Of a DNA stretch of 22,402 nt, positions 6,730-14,935 are shown piece by piece. Every line of letters starts with the position of its first letter. The stretch's first letter is position 1. Position numbers and translations under genes: made by a program. The stretch is from positions 1 to 22,402 of the forward strand of contig URDS01000034.1 of NCBI GenBank assembly GCA_900546635.1, given 5' to 3'. The notes under the pieces are model-generated. The model was not told the origin of the DNA and did no database searches. It was given only the letters and a program-made list of their open reading frames with translations. This stretch comes from an uncultured Eubacteriales bacterium (lineage in GTDB: Bacteria; Bacillota; Clostridia; Oscillospirales; CAG-272).

Positions 6730-8478
6730 TTAGGATGCGCACCGTTTGAATACGCCGACGATGTTTTCCTCGTAAAATATTGTGATGTATTTTTCGTTTA
6801 AATAATCGTCCGCCGCGTGTTCGTCGGTTGCGTATCGCAAATCCAGTACATAATATTCGGCTTGTTGCTTTGTGGTTTCAAGCTCGTAAATTTCTTTTCG
6901 CTGCGACAGATTTGGTAAAAGAAAAGTAGAGGCGGCCACGCTCGCTTCGTTTGGCACCAGTGACAATGCCTGACGAATGGTTTCACGCTGTTCCGTATTG
7001 TTTTGATAACTTTGAATATAGCTCACCTTGCCGAGATATCCGCCGGAAAAGAGAATCGCGGAACTGAGCACGGCGCATATAAGGATCTTTTTTCGGCTTT
7101 GGCCGAGTTCGGCGAAATTTGACGCTGCAAGATACATCAGGATCGCACCGCTGCCAAATATGTATTGGTAACCGATATTATACTGGTATTGGTAGTTTGT
7201 CATCAGATTGATTAGTACAAACGGAATCAGCAAGATCAGCTTCGCGGGTGATTTTGACATCAGCGGCAGAAATGCGAGCGGAACAAGCATTTGCAGCATA
7301 AAAATCAGTTTGTCCTGCTGAAATATTTGCGAAATTGTATAAATCGGATTGATGAGCACGGATTTGATGACCGTGAACAGTCCTCCGCCGTCGTAAATAT
7401 AATTGTCATATCTTCCGGACATAATGCCGTTCCCGTAGACAGACATCAAATGCGTAACTACGATAAAATACAGCACGGAAAAGCAGAGCAGAAGCAAATT
7501 GCGCGTGCGGTTTTTGCCGGCAAATAGAAAATACAGCGCTATGACCGCGGTATATACCGCGGCGTCTTCTTTAACCAGCATGATCAGCAGGGCAAAAACA
7601 ACGGCGCGGAGTGTTTGGTTTTTCTCGGAGAAATACAGAAACCACAGGATCAGCGGAGCGAGAAAACAGTTTTCGTGGAGATAGAAAAAGCATCCGCCGG
7701 AAAAAGCCGGATACAATATGTAACAGACAGAAAAAAACGCCGTTGATAGATTGGACAGACCGAACTTTTTACAGATCAGCGCAAGCGGCCATACACCGCT
7801 TGCCACGATGAACCCCTGCGCGATCAGCAGAGTGCAGGGAGAGGGAATCAGGTAGTAGAGCGGCAGCAGCAAGTAGAAAATCGGGGAAAAATGAACGGCA
7901 AAATGATTCAGAAGGCCGTCGCGCTCGCAGGTCGTCAGGCATTCTCCCGTTTCTTTCATATAATAAAACATCTGTGAGAAAATTCCGAAGTCATAGCAGG
8001 GCGTCCAGTAGTTTTTGTAGTAGAGACAGCCGATCATTCCGGTAAACAGAGTAAACAGAACAATCAGAAGAATCACCAAAATTCGCAGCGCGGCGTTCGG
8101 AAGACGGACATCGGCATTTTTCATATCCGAATACAGGACGATTCCACAAAGGATCAAGCAAAGTCCGCAGGAAAACAGCCAGTCGCCGTAGCTTGCCGCG
8201 GCGCATGCAAAATAAAATTCGGCGGAAAGAATCAGCAGAAGCGTAATCCATTTGTCGCATTTTACCGCGCATAATATCAGAAACAGACCTGCCGCAGCGC
8301 CTGCAAACAGCAGAAAAGATATATCGTCGTAGAAAGCGTGCGTGGTAAAGGAAGCCACAGAGGGCAGAAAGAAGAACAGGGAAGCAAGCAGCCATGCGGT
8401 GATGAGTCTGTGAATGTACTGCGGCATAGACAGATTGAAAAGCCGGATGCGCGGCCAATGAATTTTCGGTTTTTTCAT
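6730..8478 (-). CDS. DUF2079 multi-pass membrane protein
   Basis: Membrane protein of 582 aa with roughly a dozen hydrophobic segments. The signature of DUF2079 is clear: an acidic loop YDFGIFSQMFYYM (about residues 162-174), then HFAVHFSPIFYLLLPLYYL (192-210). The architecture (external Asp motif after an early helix, many helices, short C-terminal soluble tail) resembles GT-C type polyprenyl-linked glycosyltransferases, but no reaction is established for the family. It starts 49 bp after metH with a GAGG site about 12 bases before the ATG. It may be the last gene of the methionine transcript, though no functional link is visible. Confidence 0.87.
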   Translation of the reverse strand: MKKPKIHWPRIRLFNLSMPQYIHRLITAWLLASLFFFLPSVASFTTHAFYDDISFLLFAGAAAGLFLILCAVKCDKWITLLLILSAEFYFACAAASYGDWLFSCGLCLILCGIVLYSDMKNADVRLPNAALRILVILLIVLFTLFTGMIGCLYYKNYWTPCYDFGIFSQMFYYMKETGECLTTCERDGLLNHFAVHFSPIFYLLLPLYYLIPSPCTLLIAQGFIVASGVWPLALICKKFGLSNLSTAFFSVCYILYPAFSGGCFFYLHENCFLAPLILWFLYFSEKNQTLRAVVFALLIMLVKEDAAVYTAVIALYFLFAGKNRTRNLLLLCFSVLYFIVVTHLMSVYGNGIMSGRYDNYIYDGGGLFTVIKSVLINPIYTISQIFQQDKLIFMLQMLVPLAFLPLMSKSPAKLILLIPFVLINLMTNYQYQYNIGYQYIFGSGAILMYLAASNFAELGQSRKKILICAVLSSAILFSGGYLGKVSYIQSYQNNTEQRETIRQALSLVPNEASVAASTFLLPNLSQRKEIYELETTKQQAEYYVLDLRYATDEHAADDYLNEKYITIFYEENIVGVFKRCAS

Positions 8479-8527
8479 CGTTTTGTTTTACCTCAATATT
8501 TCCCGGAGCCTCGGAAAGCGACAGCGT

Positions 8528-10948
8528 TTATTTTCGCTCCGCAAACAGCGCTTCTGCGATGCGAACGGTCTCCATCGCGTCGGCCGCGTAAAAGTCGGCG
8601 CCTATTGTTTTGGCATAATCGGCGGTCAGCACGGCGCCGCCCACCACAACCTTGGCATTCGGAGCGTCGGCGCGCAGCAAACGGATCGTTTGTTCCATTG
8701 CAGGGACGGTCGTTGTCATCAGCGCGGAAAGTCCGACAAGACGGATGCTTTGCGTTTTTGCCGCTTCGGCAATCACTTCGGGCGGTACGTCCCGTCCGAG
8801 GTCAAGCACGTTAAAGCCGAAATTCTCAAGCAGGACGCGCACGATATTCTTCCCAATGTCATGAATATCGCCGGCCACCGTGGCCAGCAGAACTTTTTGG
8901 CCGTTGTCCGCTTCGCGCTTCGGCATAGCGGCCTTTACCGCTTCAAACGCGGCGGAAGCCGCCTCGGCGCTCATTAAAAGTTCCGGCAGATAAACAGTTT
9001 TTTGCTCAAATCCGCGCCCGACCTCGTCGAGCGCCGGGATGATTTCTTCGTTGATGATCTTCAGCGCGTCGATATGCGCAAGCATTTCCCCCGCCGCATG
9101 TTTCGCTTCGATTTTCAGTCCCTTGACGATCGCGCGGCGCAAGGGGCTTCCTGCATGCTCTGCGGGAACGGCGGAGGAAGCGGCAGGAGATACAGATGAA
9201 ATCGTATGCGCGGATTGCTCGTATGTTTTGGCAAACGCGATATAGTCCCTGCATCCCTCGTCGAGTCCGCACAGTGCGCGGCGCGCATAATAGACGCTCA
9301 TCATCTCGGCGGAGAACGGGTTCATGATCGCCGCATTAAGACCCGCTTCCAGCGCCATGGCGAAAAACGAACTGTTGAGCATATCCCGTGCGGGCAGGCC
9401 GAAAGAGATATTGGATACGCCGAGCGTTGTGTGAATAGAGAGTTCGTTTCGGATGATGCGGAGCGCTTCCAGTGTCCGCGCGGCGTTTTGGGGATCGGCT
9501 GATACGGTCAGCGTGAGTAGGTCTGCGAGAATATCCTTGCGGGAAATGCCGTATTTTTCGGCTTCTTCGGCGATTTTGGCAATGATGTCCGCGCGCCCGC
9601 GCGCGCTGTCCGGGATGCCGTTCTCGTCGATCGCAAGAGCGACGACAACCCCGCCGTATTTTTGGATCAGGGGAAAGACGGCGTCCATTGCCGATTGTTT
9701 CCCGCAGACGGAATTGACCAGCGGCTTGCCGCTGTATGCACGCATAGCGGCTTCAAGCGCTTTCGGATTGTTTGAATCGAGTTGAAGCGGCAATGCGCAT
9801 ACGGCTTGAAGCTCCCGGACAAGATGCGTCAGCACGGCCGGCTCGTCGATGTCCGGCAGTCCCGCATTGATGTCCAGCGCATGCACGCCGCATTCGGCTT
9901 CGGCTATGCCCTCGCGGAGAATATAGCCGATGTTCCCGGTGCGCAGCGCTTCTTTGAGTTTCGGTTTCCCGGTCGGATTGATGCGCTCGCCGATCAGTAT
10001 CGGTTCGTCTCCAATGACCAGAGCGTCTGTGTATGAGGATACACAAGTGATATTCTTCGGAGCGGGCGGCGTATAGGGCATACCGTCAAGGGCAGATACG
10101 GTTTTTCGGATATATTCGGGCGTTGTACCGCAGCAGCCGCCCACAAGTCCCGCGCCCGCTATTGCGGCCTTGGACAGGATCTCGGAAAATGCATCTGCGT
10201 CCACGGTATAGACGGTTTCATTGTTTCGGCTTTCGGGGAGTCCTGCATTGGGCTTGACAATGACAGGTGTGGAGGAGACGCGGAGAAATTCGGGCAGGAG
10301 ATTCAGCATTTGTTCGGGGCCGAGCGAGCAGTTCATGCCGAGCGCGTCTACGCGCAGCCCCTCCAGCATAGCGACCATCGCGCGGACGTCTGCGCCGGTC
10401 ATCAGCCGTCCGCGCTCGTCGTAGACGTTGGCGGCAAAAACGGGCAGATCGCAGTTCTCCTTAGCGGCCAGCACGGCCGCTTTGGTCTCCAGACAGTCGT
10501 TCATGGTTTCGATGAAAATCAGATCCGCGCCGTACCGTGCGCCGAGCCGTACAACCTGTGCAAAAGCGTCAAGCGCGTCCTCAAACAAAAGATCGCCGAA
10601 CGGGGAGAGCAGCTGGCCGAGCGGACCGATGTCCAGTGCGATGTAATGCGTTTCGGCGTCAAAACCCGCGCGCCGGCGCGCGTTTTGCGCCGCGCCGAGC
10701 GCGCTTCGGATCATATTTTCGAGTGTGTCCGCATCGTATTTCAGCGGGTTTGCGCCGAATGTATTGGCGCATACGATCTGGCTGCCCGCCTTGAAATAGG
10801 CGAGATTGACCGCTTCAACCGCGGCGGGATTTTGAAGATTCCATTTTTCCGTGGGCGTGCCCGCGGGCAATCCCGCGGCGGCGAGCATGGTGCCGCTGCC
10901 TCCGTCGAGGATCAGCCGCTCACGGGCGAGACGTTCTTTCAGTTTCAT
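8528..10948 (-). CDS. metH: Cobalamin-dependent methionine synthase without reactivation domain
   Basis: Transfers the methyl group of methyltetrahydrofolate through cobalamin to homocysteine, giving methionine. Domain order: homocysteine-binding barrel (1 to about 290) with zinc ligands Cys207 (GMNCSLGP), Cys272 and Cys273 (GGCCGTTP); pterin-binding barrel (about 315-570, starting ILIGERINPTG); cobalamin cap helices (about 600-680); Rossmann-type B12 domain (about 684-806) with GDIHDIGK, where His696 is the lower cobalt ligand. At 806 aa it lacks the C-terminal AdoMet-binding reactivation domain of the roughly 1,200-residue E. coli enzyme; the preceding gene supplies it. Start and stop overlap as ATGA, so the two are coupled. 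Thermotoga and many Clostridia share this split arrangement. Confidence 0.96.
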   Translation of the reverse strand: MKLKERLARERLILDGGSGTMLAAAGLPAGTPTEKWNLQNPAAVEAVNLAYFKAGSQIVCANTFGANPLKYDADTLENMIRSALGAAQNARRRAGFDAETHYIALDIGPLGQLLSPFGDLLFEDALDAFAQVVRLGARYGADLIFIETMNDCLETKAAVLAAKENCDLPVFAANVYDERGRLMTGADVRAMVAMLEGLRVDALGMNCSLGPEQMLNLLPEFLRVSSTPVIVKPNAGLPESRNNETVYTVDADAFSEILSKAAIAGAGLVGGCCGTTPEYIRKTVSALDGMPYTPPAPKNITCVSSYTDALVIGDEPILIGERINPTGKPKLKEALRTGNIGYILREGIAEAECGVHALDINAGLPDIDEPAVLTHLVRELQAVCALPLQLDSNNPKALEAAMRAYSGKPLVNSVCGKQSAMDAVFPLIQKYGGVVVALAIDENGIPDSARGRADIIAKIAEEAEKYGISRKDILADLLTLTVSADPQNAARTLEALRIIRNELSIHTTLGVSNISFGLPARDMLNSSFFAMALEAGLNAAIMNPFSAEMMSVYYARRALCGLDEGCRDYIAFAKTYEQSAHTISSVSPAASSAVPAEHAGSPLRRAIVKGLKIEAKHAAGEMLAHIDALKIINEEIIPALDEVGRGFEQKTVYLPELLMSAEAASAAFEAVKAAMPKREADNGQKVLLATVAGDIHDIGKNIVRVLLENFGFNVLDLGRDVPPEVIAEAAKTQSIRLVGLSALMTTTVPAMEQTIRLLRADAPNAKVVVGGAVLTADYAKTIGADFYAADAMETVRIAEALFAERK

Positions 10949-11550
10949 GACTTTGTTACCTCGTGGTAAATTCCCGCAAAAGCGGTGACGGTTTTCGCGG
11001 GGCGAAAAATACAGTCCGGGCTAAGGGAAGCGCCGAGCAGCGGCGCCATGCGCAGAAGTTCGGCAATCGGTTTTTGCGAGGAGAGGGGGAGATCGCCGTA
11101 TCCCGGAGAAAAACGCGGGCGCAGCGGCGATTCGGCACAGGCGGAGAGACGGGCGCAGATCGCGTCGCATACAGCCTCTATCAGGGCGGTTGCGGCCGCG
11201 TCCAGTGCGAGCGCTTTTGCCGGTGAAAGGAGGGCGGCGCTTGCGATTTCGCGGTCTACAGCATGGCCGAGCGTGGCCGCAAACAGAAAAACTTCCGCGC
11301 ATCCTTTTAAATTTTTCACAAGTCCCGCGCTCTTGAGCACAAGCGGACCCGCTTGGATCGTCTTATCCGAGCGCAAAAGCGGGAGCCTGAGAAAGCAAGC
11401 TTTACACTGCGCGGCGCTTTGCACCGTTTGAAGCGCGTTTTCGGCGAGTTGACAAACCGATGTTCCCGCATGCTTTGTGCCCATATAGCGCAGCACTTCG
11501 TCAAGGGGAGCCTCAGGCGGATTTAACCGGTAGACTTCGGGTGCGTTCAT
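10945..11550 (-). CDS. Stand-alone methionine synthase reactivation (AdoMet-binding) protein
   Basis: Protein of 201 aa matching the vitamin B12-dependent methionine synthase activation domain. In the full-length enzyme this domain binds S-adenosylmethionine and allows reductive methylation of inactive cob(II)alamin. The AdoMet-site motif is visible as RFSPGYGDLPLSSQ (residues 146-159). The helical middle part (LFAATLGHAVDREI, then LDAAATALIEAVCD) is typical of the stand-alone form. It overlaps metF upstream and metH downstream by 4 bases each, strong evidence that it works with this truncated MetH. The reducing partner is not encoded in the window. Confidence 0.92.
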   Translation of the reverse strand: MNAPEVYRLNPPEAPLDEVLRYMGTKHAGTSVCQLAENALQTVQSAAQCKACFLRLPLLRSDKTIQAGPLVLKSAGLVKNLKGCAEVFLFAATLGHAVDREIASAALLSPAKALALDAAATALIEAVCDAICARLSACAESPLRPRFSPGYGDLPLSSQKPIAELLRMAPLLGASLSPDCIFRPAKTVTAFAGIYHEVTKS

Positions 11551-12413
11551 AGGATGGAAGAAAGGTTGCGCTGAATCGCGGCCGCCACCTCCGGCCGGTT
11601 CATGGAATAGACATGTACGGCGCTAATTCCGTTAGCGAACAGGTCGATAATCTGTTCGGTCGCATAGGCCACGCCCGCTTGAAACATGGCGTCCGGACTG
11701 TCGCCAAATCGGTCTACAATCCGGCGGAACCGCTGGGGGAGCGCCGTGCCGGAAATGGCGCAGATTCGGCGGATTTGTCTGGCGCTGGTCACGGGCATGA
11801 TACCGGCAACCACCGGGACCTCGATACCGGCGCGCAGCGCTCGATAGAGAAAGTTGTATAAAATATTGTTGTCAAAAAACATCTGCGTGACGAGAAACTC
11901 ACAGCCGCAATCCACTTTTTCACGCAGATGGCGCAAATCTTCCTCACAGGTCGGACTTTCGGGGTGTCCTTCGGGATAGCAGGCGCCGCCGATACAGAAA
12001 TCTCCGCAGCGCTTGATTTCCTCCACCAGTTCGGAGGCATAGCGAAATTCCAGCCCGGCGGGATCTGTATGTTCCGGCATGTCGCCGCGCAGCGCCAGGA
12101 GATTCAGAAGTCCTGCGGCTTTGAGGGCGTCAAGCTGCGCGCGGATGCCGACTCTCGTTGAGGATACGCAGCTGAGATGCGCGAGCGCCGGAACGCCGAA
12201 GCGGCTTTCCAGATTTTGCGCTACGGACAGCGTGTAGTCGCTTGTGCCGCCGCCCGCGCCGTAGGTTACGCTCATATAACTTGGATGCAGCGCGGCGATT
12301 CGCTCGGTTGCGCGGCGAACGGTTTCAAAATCCGCGCTTTTTTTCGGCGGAAATACTTCAAAAGATAAGCTGGGGTGTGCATTGCTGATAATTTCGGTCA
12401 GCTTTGTTTGCAT
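11547..12413 (-). CDS. metF: 5,10-methylenetetrahydrofolate reductase
   Basis: Makes 5-methyltetrahydrofolate, the methyl donor used by the neighbouring methionine synthase. At 288 aa it has the normal bacterial length. Motifs: SFEVFPPK with catalytic Glu19, VTYGAGGGT (49-57), LLALRGDMP with the flavin-contacting Asp111, the ACYPEGHPES loop and TQMFFDN. It starts at an ATG with a GGAG site, 15 bp after the nucleosidase stop, and overlaps the reactivation gene by 4 bases. In many anaerobes MetF needs a MetV or electron-transfer partner; none is adjacent here. Confidence 0.96.
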   Translation of the reverse strand: MQTKLTEIISNAHPSLSFEVFPPKKSADFETVRRATERIAALHPSYMSVTYGAGGGTSDYTLSVAQNLESRFGVPALAHLSCVSSTRVGIRAQLDALKAAGLLNLLALRGDMPEHTDPAGLEFRYASELVEEIKRCGDFCIGGACYPEGHPESPTCEEDLRHLREKVDCGCEFLVTQMFFDNNILYNFLYRALRAGIEVPVVAGIMPVTSARQIRRICAISGTALPQRFRRIVDRFGDSPDAMFQAGVAYATEQIIDLFANGISAVHVYSMNRPEVAAAIQRNLSSIL

Positions 12414-12428
12414 GGCGAACTCCTTTTT

Positions 12429-13139
12429 TCATGAAATGGCGTTGGTACTCAACTGAAAATGAAGTAAAAATTCACGCAGGATCGCAAAAGACCGCTCCGC
12501 CGCCATAGCGGCGAATTTCGGATATTCCATTTGCGCTTGTCCGTCCGCGCTGTCTGAGATGGCGCGCAGAACGCAAAACGGAATGTTATTGACGTAGGCC
12601 GTCTGCGCGACGGCTGCGCCCTCCATTTCACAGGCGATCGCGCTGAACATGTCGCGGATTCGGGCTTTTTTTTCGGGATCAGACATAAATTGATCGCCCG
12701 AAGCGATTGTGCCGCGGTAGGATTTTGCCCCGACCGCATCCGCGGCAGCCTCCAACATGCGGCAGATGCGCGGATCCGCTTCAAAATAAACGGTGTTGAT
12801 CCCGGAAATCAGTCCGGCGGGATCGCCGAGCGCTGTTGTGTCCATGTCGTGCTGAACCAGTTTGTCGGCGACGGCGATGTCGCCGATGGATAATTTGTCG
12901 GTGAGCGTGCCGGCAACGCCGCTGTTTAAAATACACGCCGGCGCGTAGCGCAAAATCATGGCTTCCGCGCAGACAGCGGCAAAGACCTTGCCGATGCCGC
13001 AGACCGCGAGAACAATTTCCTGCCCGCACAGGCTGCCGCGTACAAATTCCATACCGCTTATGCGTTCGCTGCCGGCGATCTGCATTTCTTTTTGGATTTT
13101 GTCCGCTTCAAGCTGCATGGCGCAAATAATTCCGATCAT
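12429..13139 (-). CDS. mtnN: 5'-methylthioadenosine/S-adenosylhomocysteine nucleosidase
   Basis: Hydrolyses S-adenosylhomocysteine and methylthioadenosine to adenine plus the ribosyl thiol, the first step in recovering homocysteine for MetH. The 236-aa protein shows the catalytic residues expected from E. coli MTAN: Glu11 (MQLEAD), Glu173 in ACEMEGAAVAQ, and Asp196 in RAISDSADG. I chose the start at 13139 because AAGGAGA lies 6 bases before that ATG; the ORF is open to 13217 but that part overlaps the exporter gene and lacks family sequence. It heads the methionine run. No luxS or SAH hydrolase lies nearby, so the next recycling step must be encoded elsewhere. Confidence 0.95.
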   Translation of the reverse strand: MIGIICAMQLEADKIQKEMQIAGSERISGMEFVRGSLCGQEIVLAVCGIGKVFAAVCAEAMILRYAPACILNSGVAGTLTDKLSIGDIAVADKLVQHDMDTTALGDPAGLISGINTVYFEADPRICRMLEAAADAVGAKSYRGTIASGDQFMSDPEKKARIRDMFSAIACEMEGAAVAQTAYVNNIPFCVLRAISDSADGQAQMEYPKFAAMAAERSFAILREFLLHFQLSTNAIS

Positions 13140-13192
13140 GATAGGTCTCCTTGTCAGTGTCGATTGCGGCAGGCGTACTGCCGTGCATATGA

Positions 13193-14935
13193 TTATACTG
13201 CAAACTGTGCGTTCCACAGTTCGGCGTAGAAGCCGCCTTTTTTGAGCAGTTTGTCGTGCGTTCCCTGCTCAATGATATTGCCGTCGCGCATGACTAAAAT
13301 GACATCGGCCTCTCGGATTGTGGACAATCGGTGTGCTACAATAAAGCTGGTGCGTCCCCGCATCAGTTTGGCGAACGCATTTTGAATCCGCATTTCCGTG
13401 CGGGTGTCGATCGAAGAGGTCGCCTCGTCCAAAATCAGCATCGGCGGCAGGCAGAGCATGATTCGCGTAATACAGAGCAGTTGTTTTTGTCCGGCGCTGA
13501 GCGCGCCGCCGTCCTCACCGATATATGTGTTATAGCCGTCCGGAAGCCGCCGGATAAATCCGTCTGCGTGGGCGGCTTTTGCCGCTTCTATCACCTCTGC
13601 ATCGGTTGCATCGGGCTTGCCCATCACAATGTTGTCGCGAATGCTGCCCTCTTTCAGCCAGGTTTCCTGAAGCACCATGCCGAAGCTCTTACGCAGGGAA
13701 GCGCGCGAATATTCTTTTGCAGGAATGCCGTCTATCCGGATCTGCCCGCTTGTCGTATCGTAAAAGCGCATCAAGAGGTTAATCAGCGTTGTTTTTCCGC
13801 AGCCGGTCGGACCGACAATGGCGATTCGCTGGCCGTGCTCCGCATGAAAATTGAAGTTTTCGATCAGTTTTTTATCGGGTGTATAGGAAAAGCAGACGGC
13901 TTCAAAGCGGATGTCGCCCGAAGCGTTTTCCAGCGTTTTTGCATCGCGTGCATCGGATGGTTCGGACTCGGCGTCGAGCAGTTCAAAAATGCGGGACGCG
14001 CAGGCCAGGGCGTTCTGGAGTTCCGTAATGACGCCGGAAATTTCATTGAACGGCTTTGTGTATTGATTGGAATAGCGAAGAAACGTGGCGAGACTGCCCA
14101 CGGTCATGGTGGCGTTTGCTCCGATACAGAAGAATCCGCCGAGCAGGGCGACTCCGAGATACACAAAATTGTTGACCACACGTGTGGCGGGGTTGGTCAG
14201 CGATGAAAAGAAGATTGCCCGAAGCGAGCATTTTTCCAGCCGGTCGTTGATTTCATCAAATTTTTGCATGTTTTCGCTTCCGTGCGAGAACGCGACGGAA
14301 ACTTTCTGATTGGTGATGCTTTCATCAATCAGCGCGGTTTGCTCAGCCTTGGTCATGCTTTGCAGAATGAACATGGAGTGTGTCCGCTCCGCAATGAATT
14401 TTGCCGCAAAGAGAGATAAGGGGGTAAGCACGACGACCAGCAGCGCAATGCGCCAATCAAGCAGAAGCATGAAAATCAGCGTGCCCAAAATGGTCATGGC
14501 GCCGGTGAAAAACTGTGTGAATCCCATTAAAAGACCGTCGGAAAATTGATCGACATCCGAGATGACGCGGTTGACGGTTTCGCCCGCGGGATGCGCGTCG
14601 ATGTAGGAGAGGGGGAGCGATTGAATTTTGCGGATGGCGTCGCGGCGAATGTCCCGGACGATGGAATAGGTGATGCTGTTATTTAAAATGCTCATGAGCC
14701 ATTGGAGCAGCGCGGTCGCCGCAACCATCAGCGCGCCGCGCAGCAAGAGACTGCGCATTGCTTCAAAATCAATCGGCCCGTTCTCGACGCACAGATCAAT
14801 GGCGTCGCCGATCAGAATGGGGAGATAGAGCGTCATTGCCACAATGAAAATGGAGAGTATCAGGGTGAATATCAGTTTCGGTATACTGCTTTTCATGTAA
14901 TGGAGCGTTTTGCGGATGTTTTTTTTATTGTTCAT
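13193..14935 (-). CDS. Heterodimeric ABC exporter, subunit with intact Walker B
   Basis: Type IV (ABCB-like) half-transporter of 580 aa: six membrane helices (about 20-320) fused to an ATPase domain. Walker A is GPTGCGKTT (375-383), Walker B MLILDEATSS with catalytic Glu504, and the H-loop has His535 (VAHRLST). The signature is altered to LSAGQ (479-483). This is the expected partner for the first subunit, whose Walker B and H-loop are degenerate while its signature is canonical, as in TM287/288, BmrCD and LmrCD. The start at 14935 has a GGAGGT site and overlaps the first subunit by 11 bases; the ORF is open further upstream but only as an antiparallel frame of that gene. The substrate is unknown, probably a drug or lipid-like compound. 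Confidence 0.93.
   Translation of the reverse strand: MNNKKNIRKTLHYMKSSIPKLIFTLILSIFIVAMTLYLPILIGDAIDLCVENGPIDFEAMRSLLLRGALMVAATALLQWLMSILNNSITYSIVRDIRRDAIRKIQSLPLSYIDAHPAGETVNRVISDVDQFSDGLLMGFTQFFTGAMTILGTLIFMLLLDWRIALLVVVLTPLSLFAAKFIAERTHSMFILQSMTKAEQTALIDESITNQKVSVAFSHGSENMQKFDEINDRLEKCSLRAIFFSSLTNPATRVVNNFVYLGVALLGGFFCIGANATMTVGSLATFLRYSNQYTKPFNEISGVITELQNALACASRIFELLDAESEPSDARDAKTLENASGDIRFEAVCFSYTPDKKLIENFNFHAEHGQRIAIVGPTGCGKTTLINLLMRFYDTTSGQIRIDGIPAKEYSRASLRKSFGMVLQETWLKEGSIRDNIVMGKPDATDAEVIEAAKAAHADGFIRRLPDGYNTYIGEDGGALSAGQKQLLCITRIMLCLPPMLILDEATSSIDTRTEMRIQNAFAKLMRGRTSFIVAHRLSTIREADVILVMRDGNIIEQGTHDKLLKKGGFYAELWNAQFAV

Noticed and set aside
10310..10969. 219-codon plus-strand ORF
   Set aside because: It lies antisense to metH, whose motifs are complete. 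Long open antisense frames are expected in GC-rich DNA, and it has no recognisable domain.
13140..13192. SAM or cobalamin riboswitch before the methionine genes
   Set aside because: The gap is only 53 bp with one small hairpin (13167-13183), too short for either riboswitch and lacking their conserved boxes.
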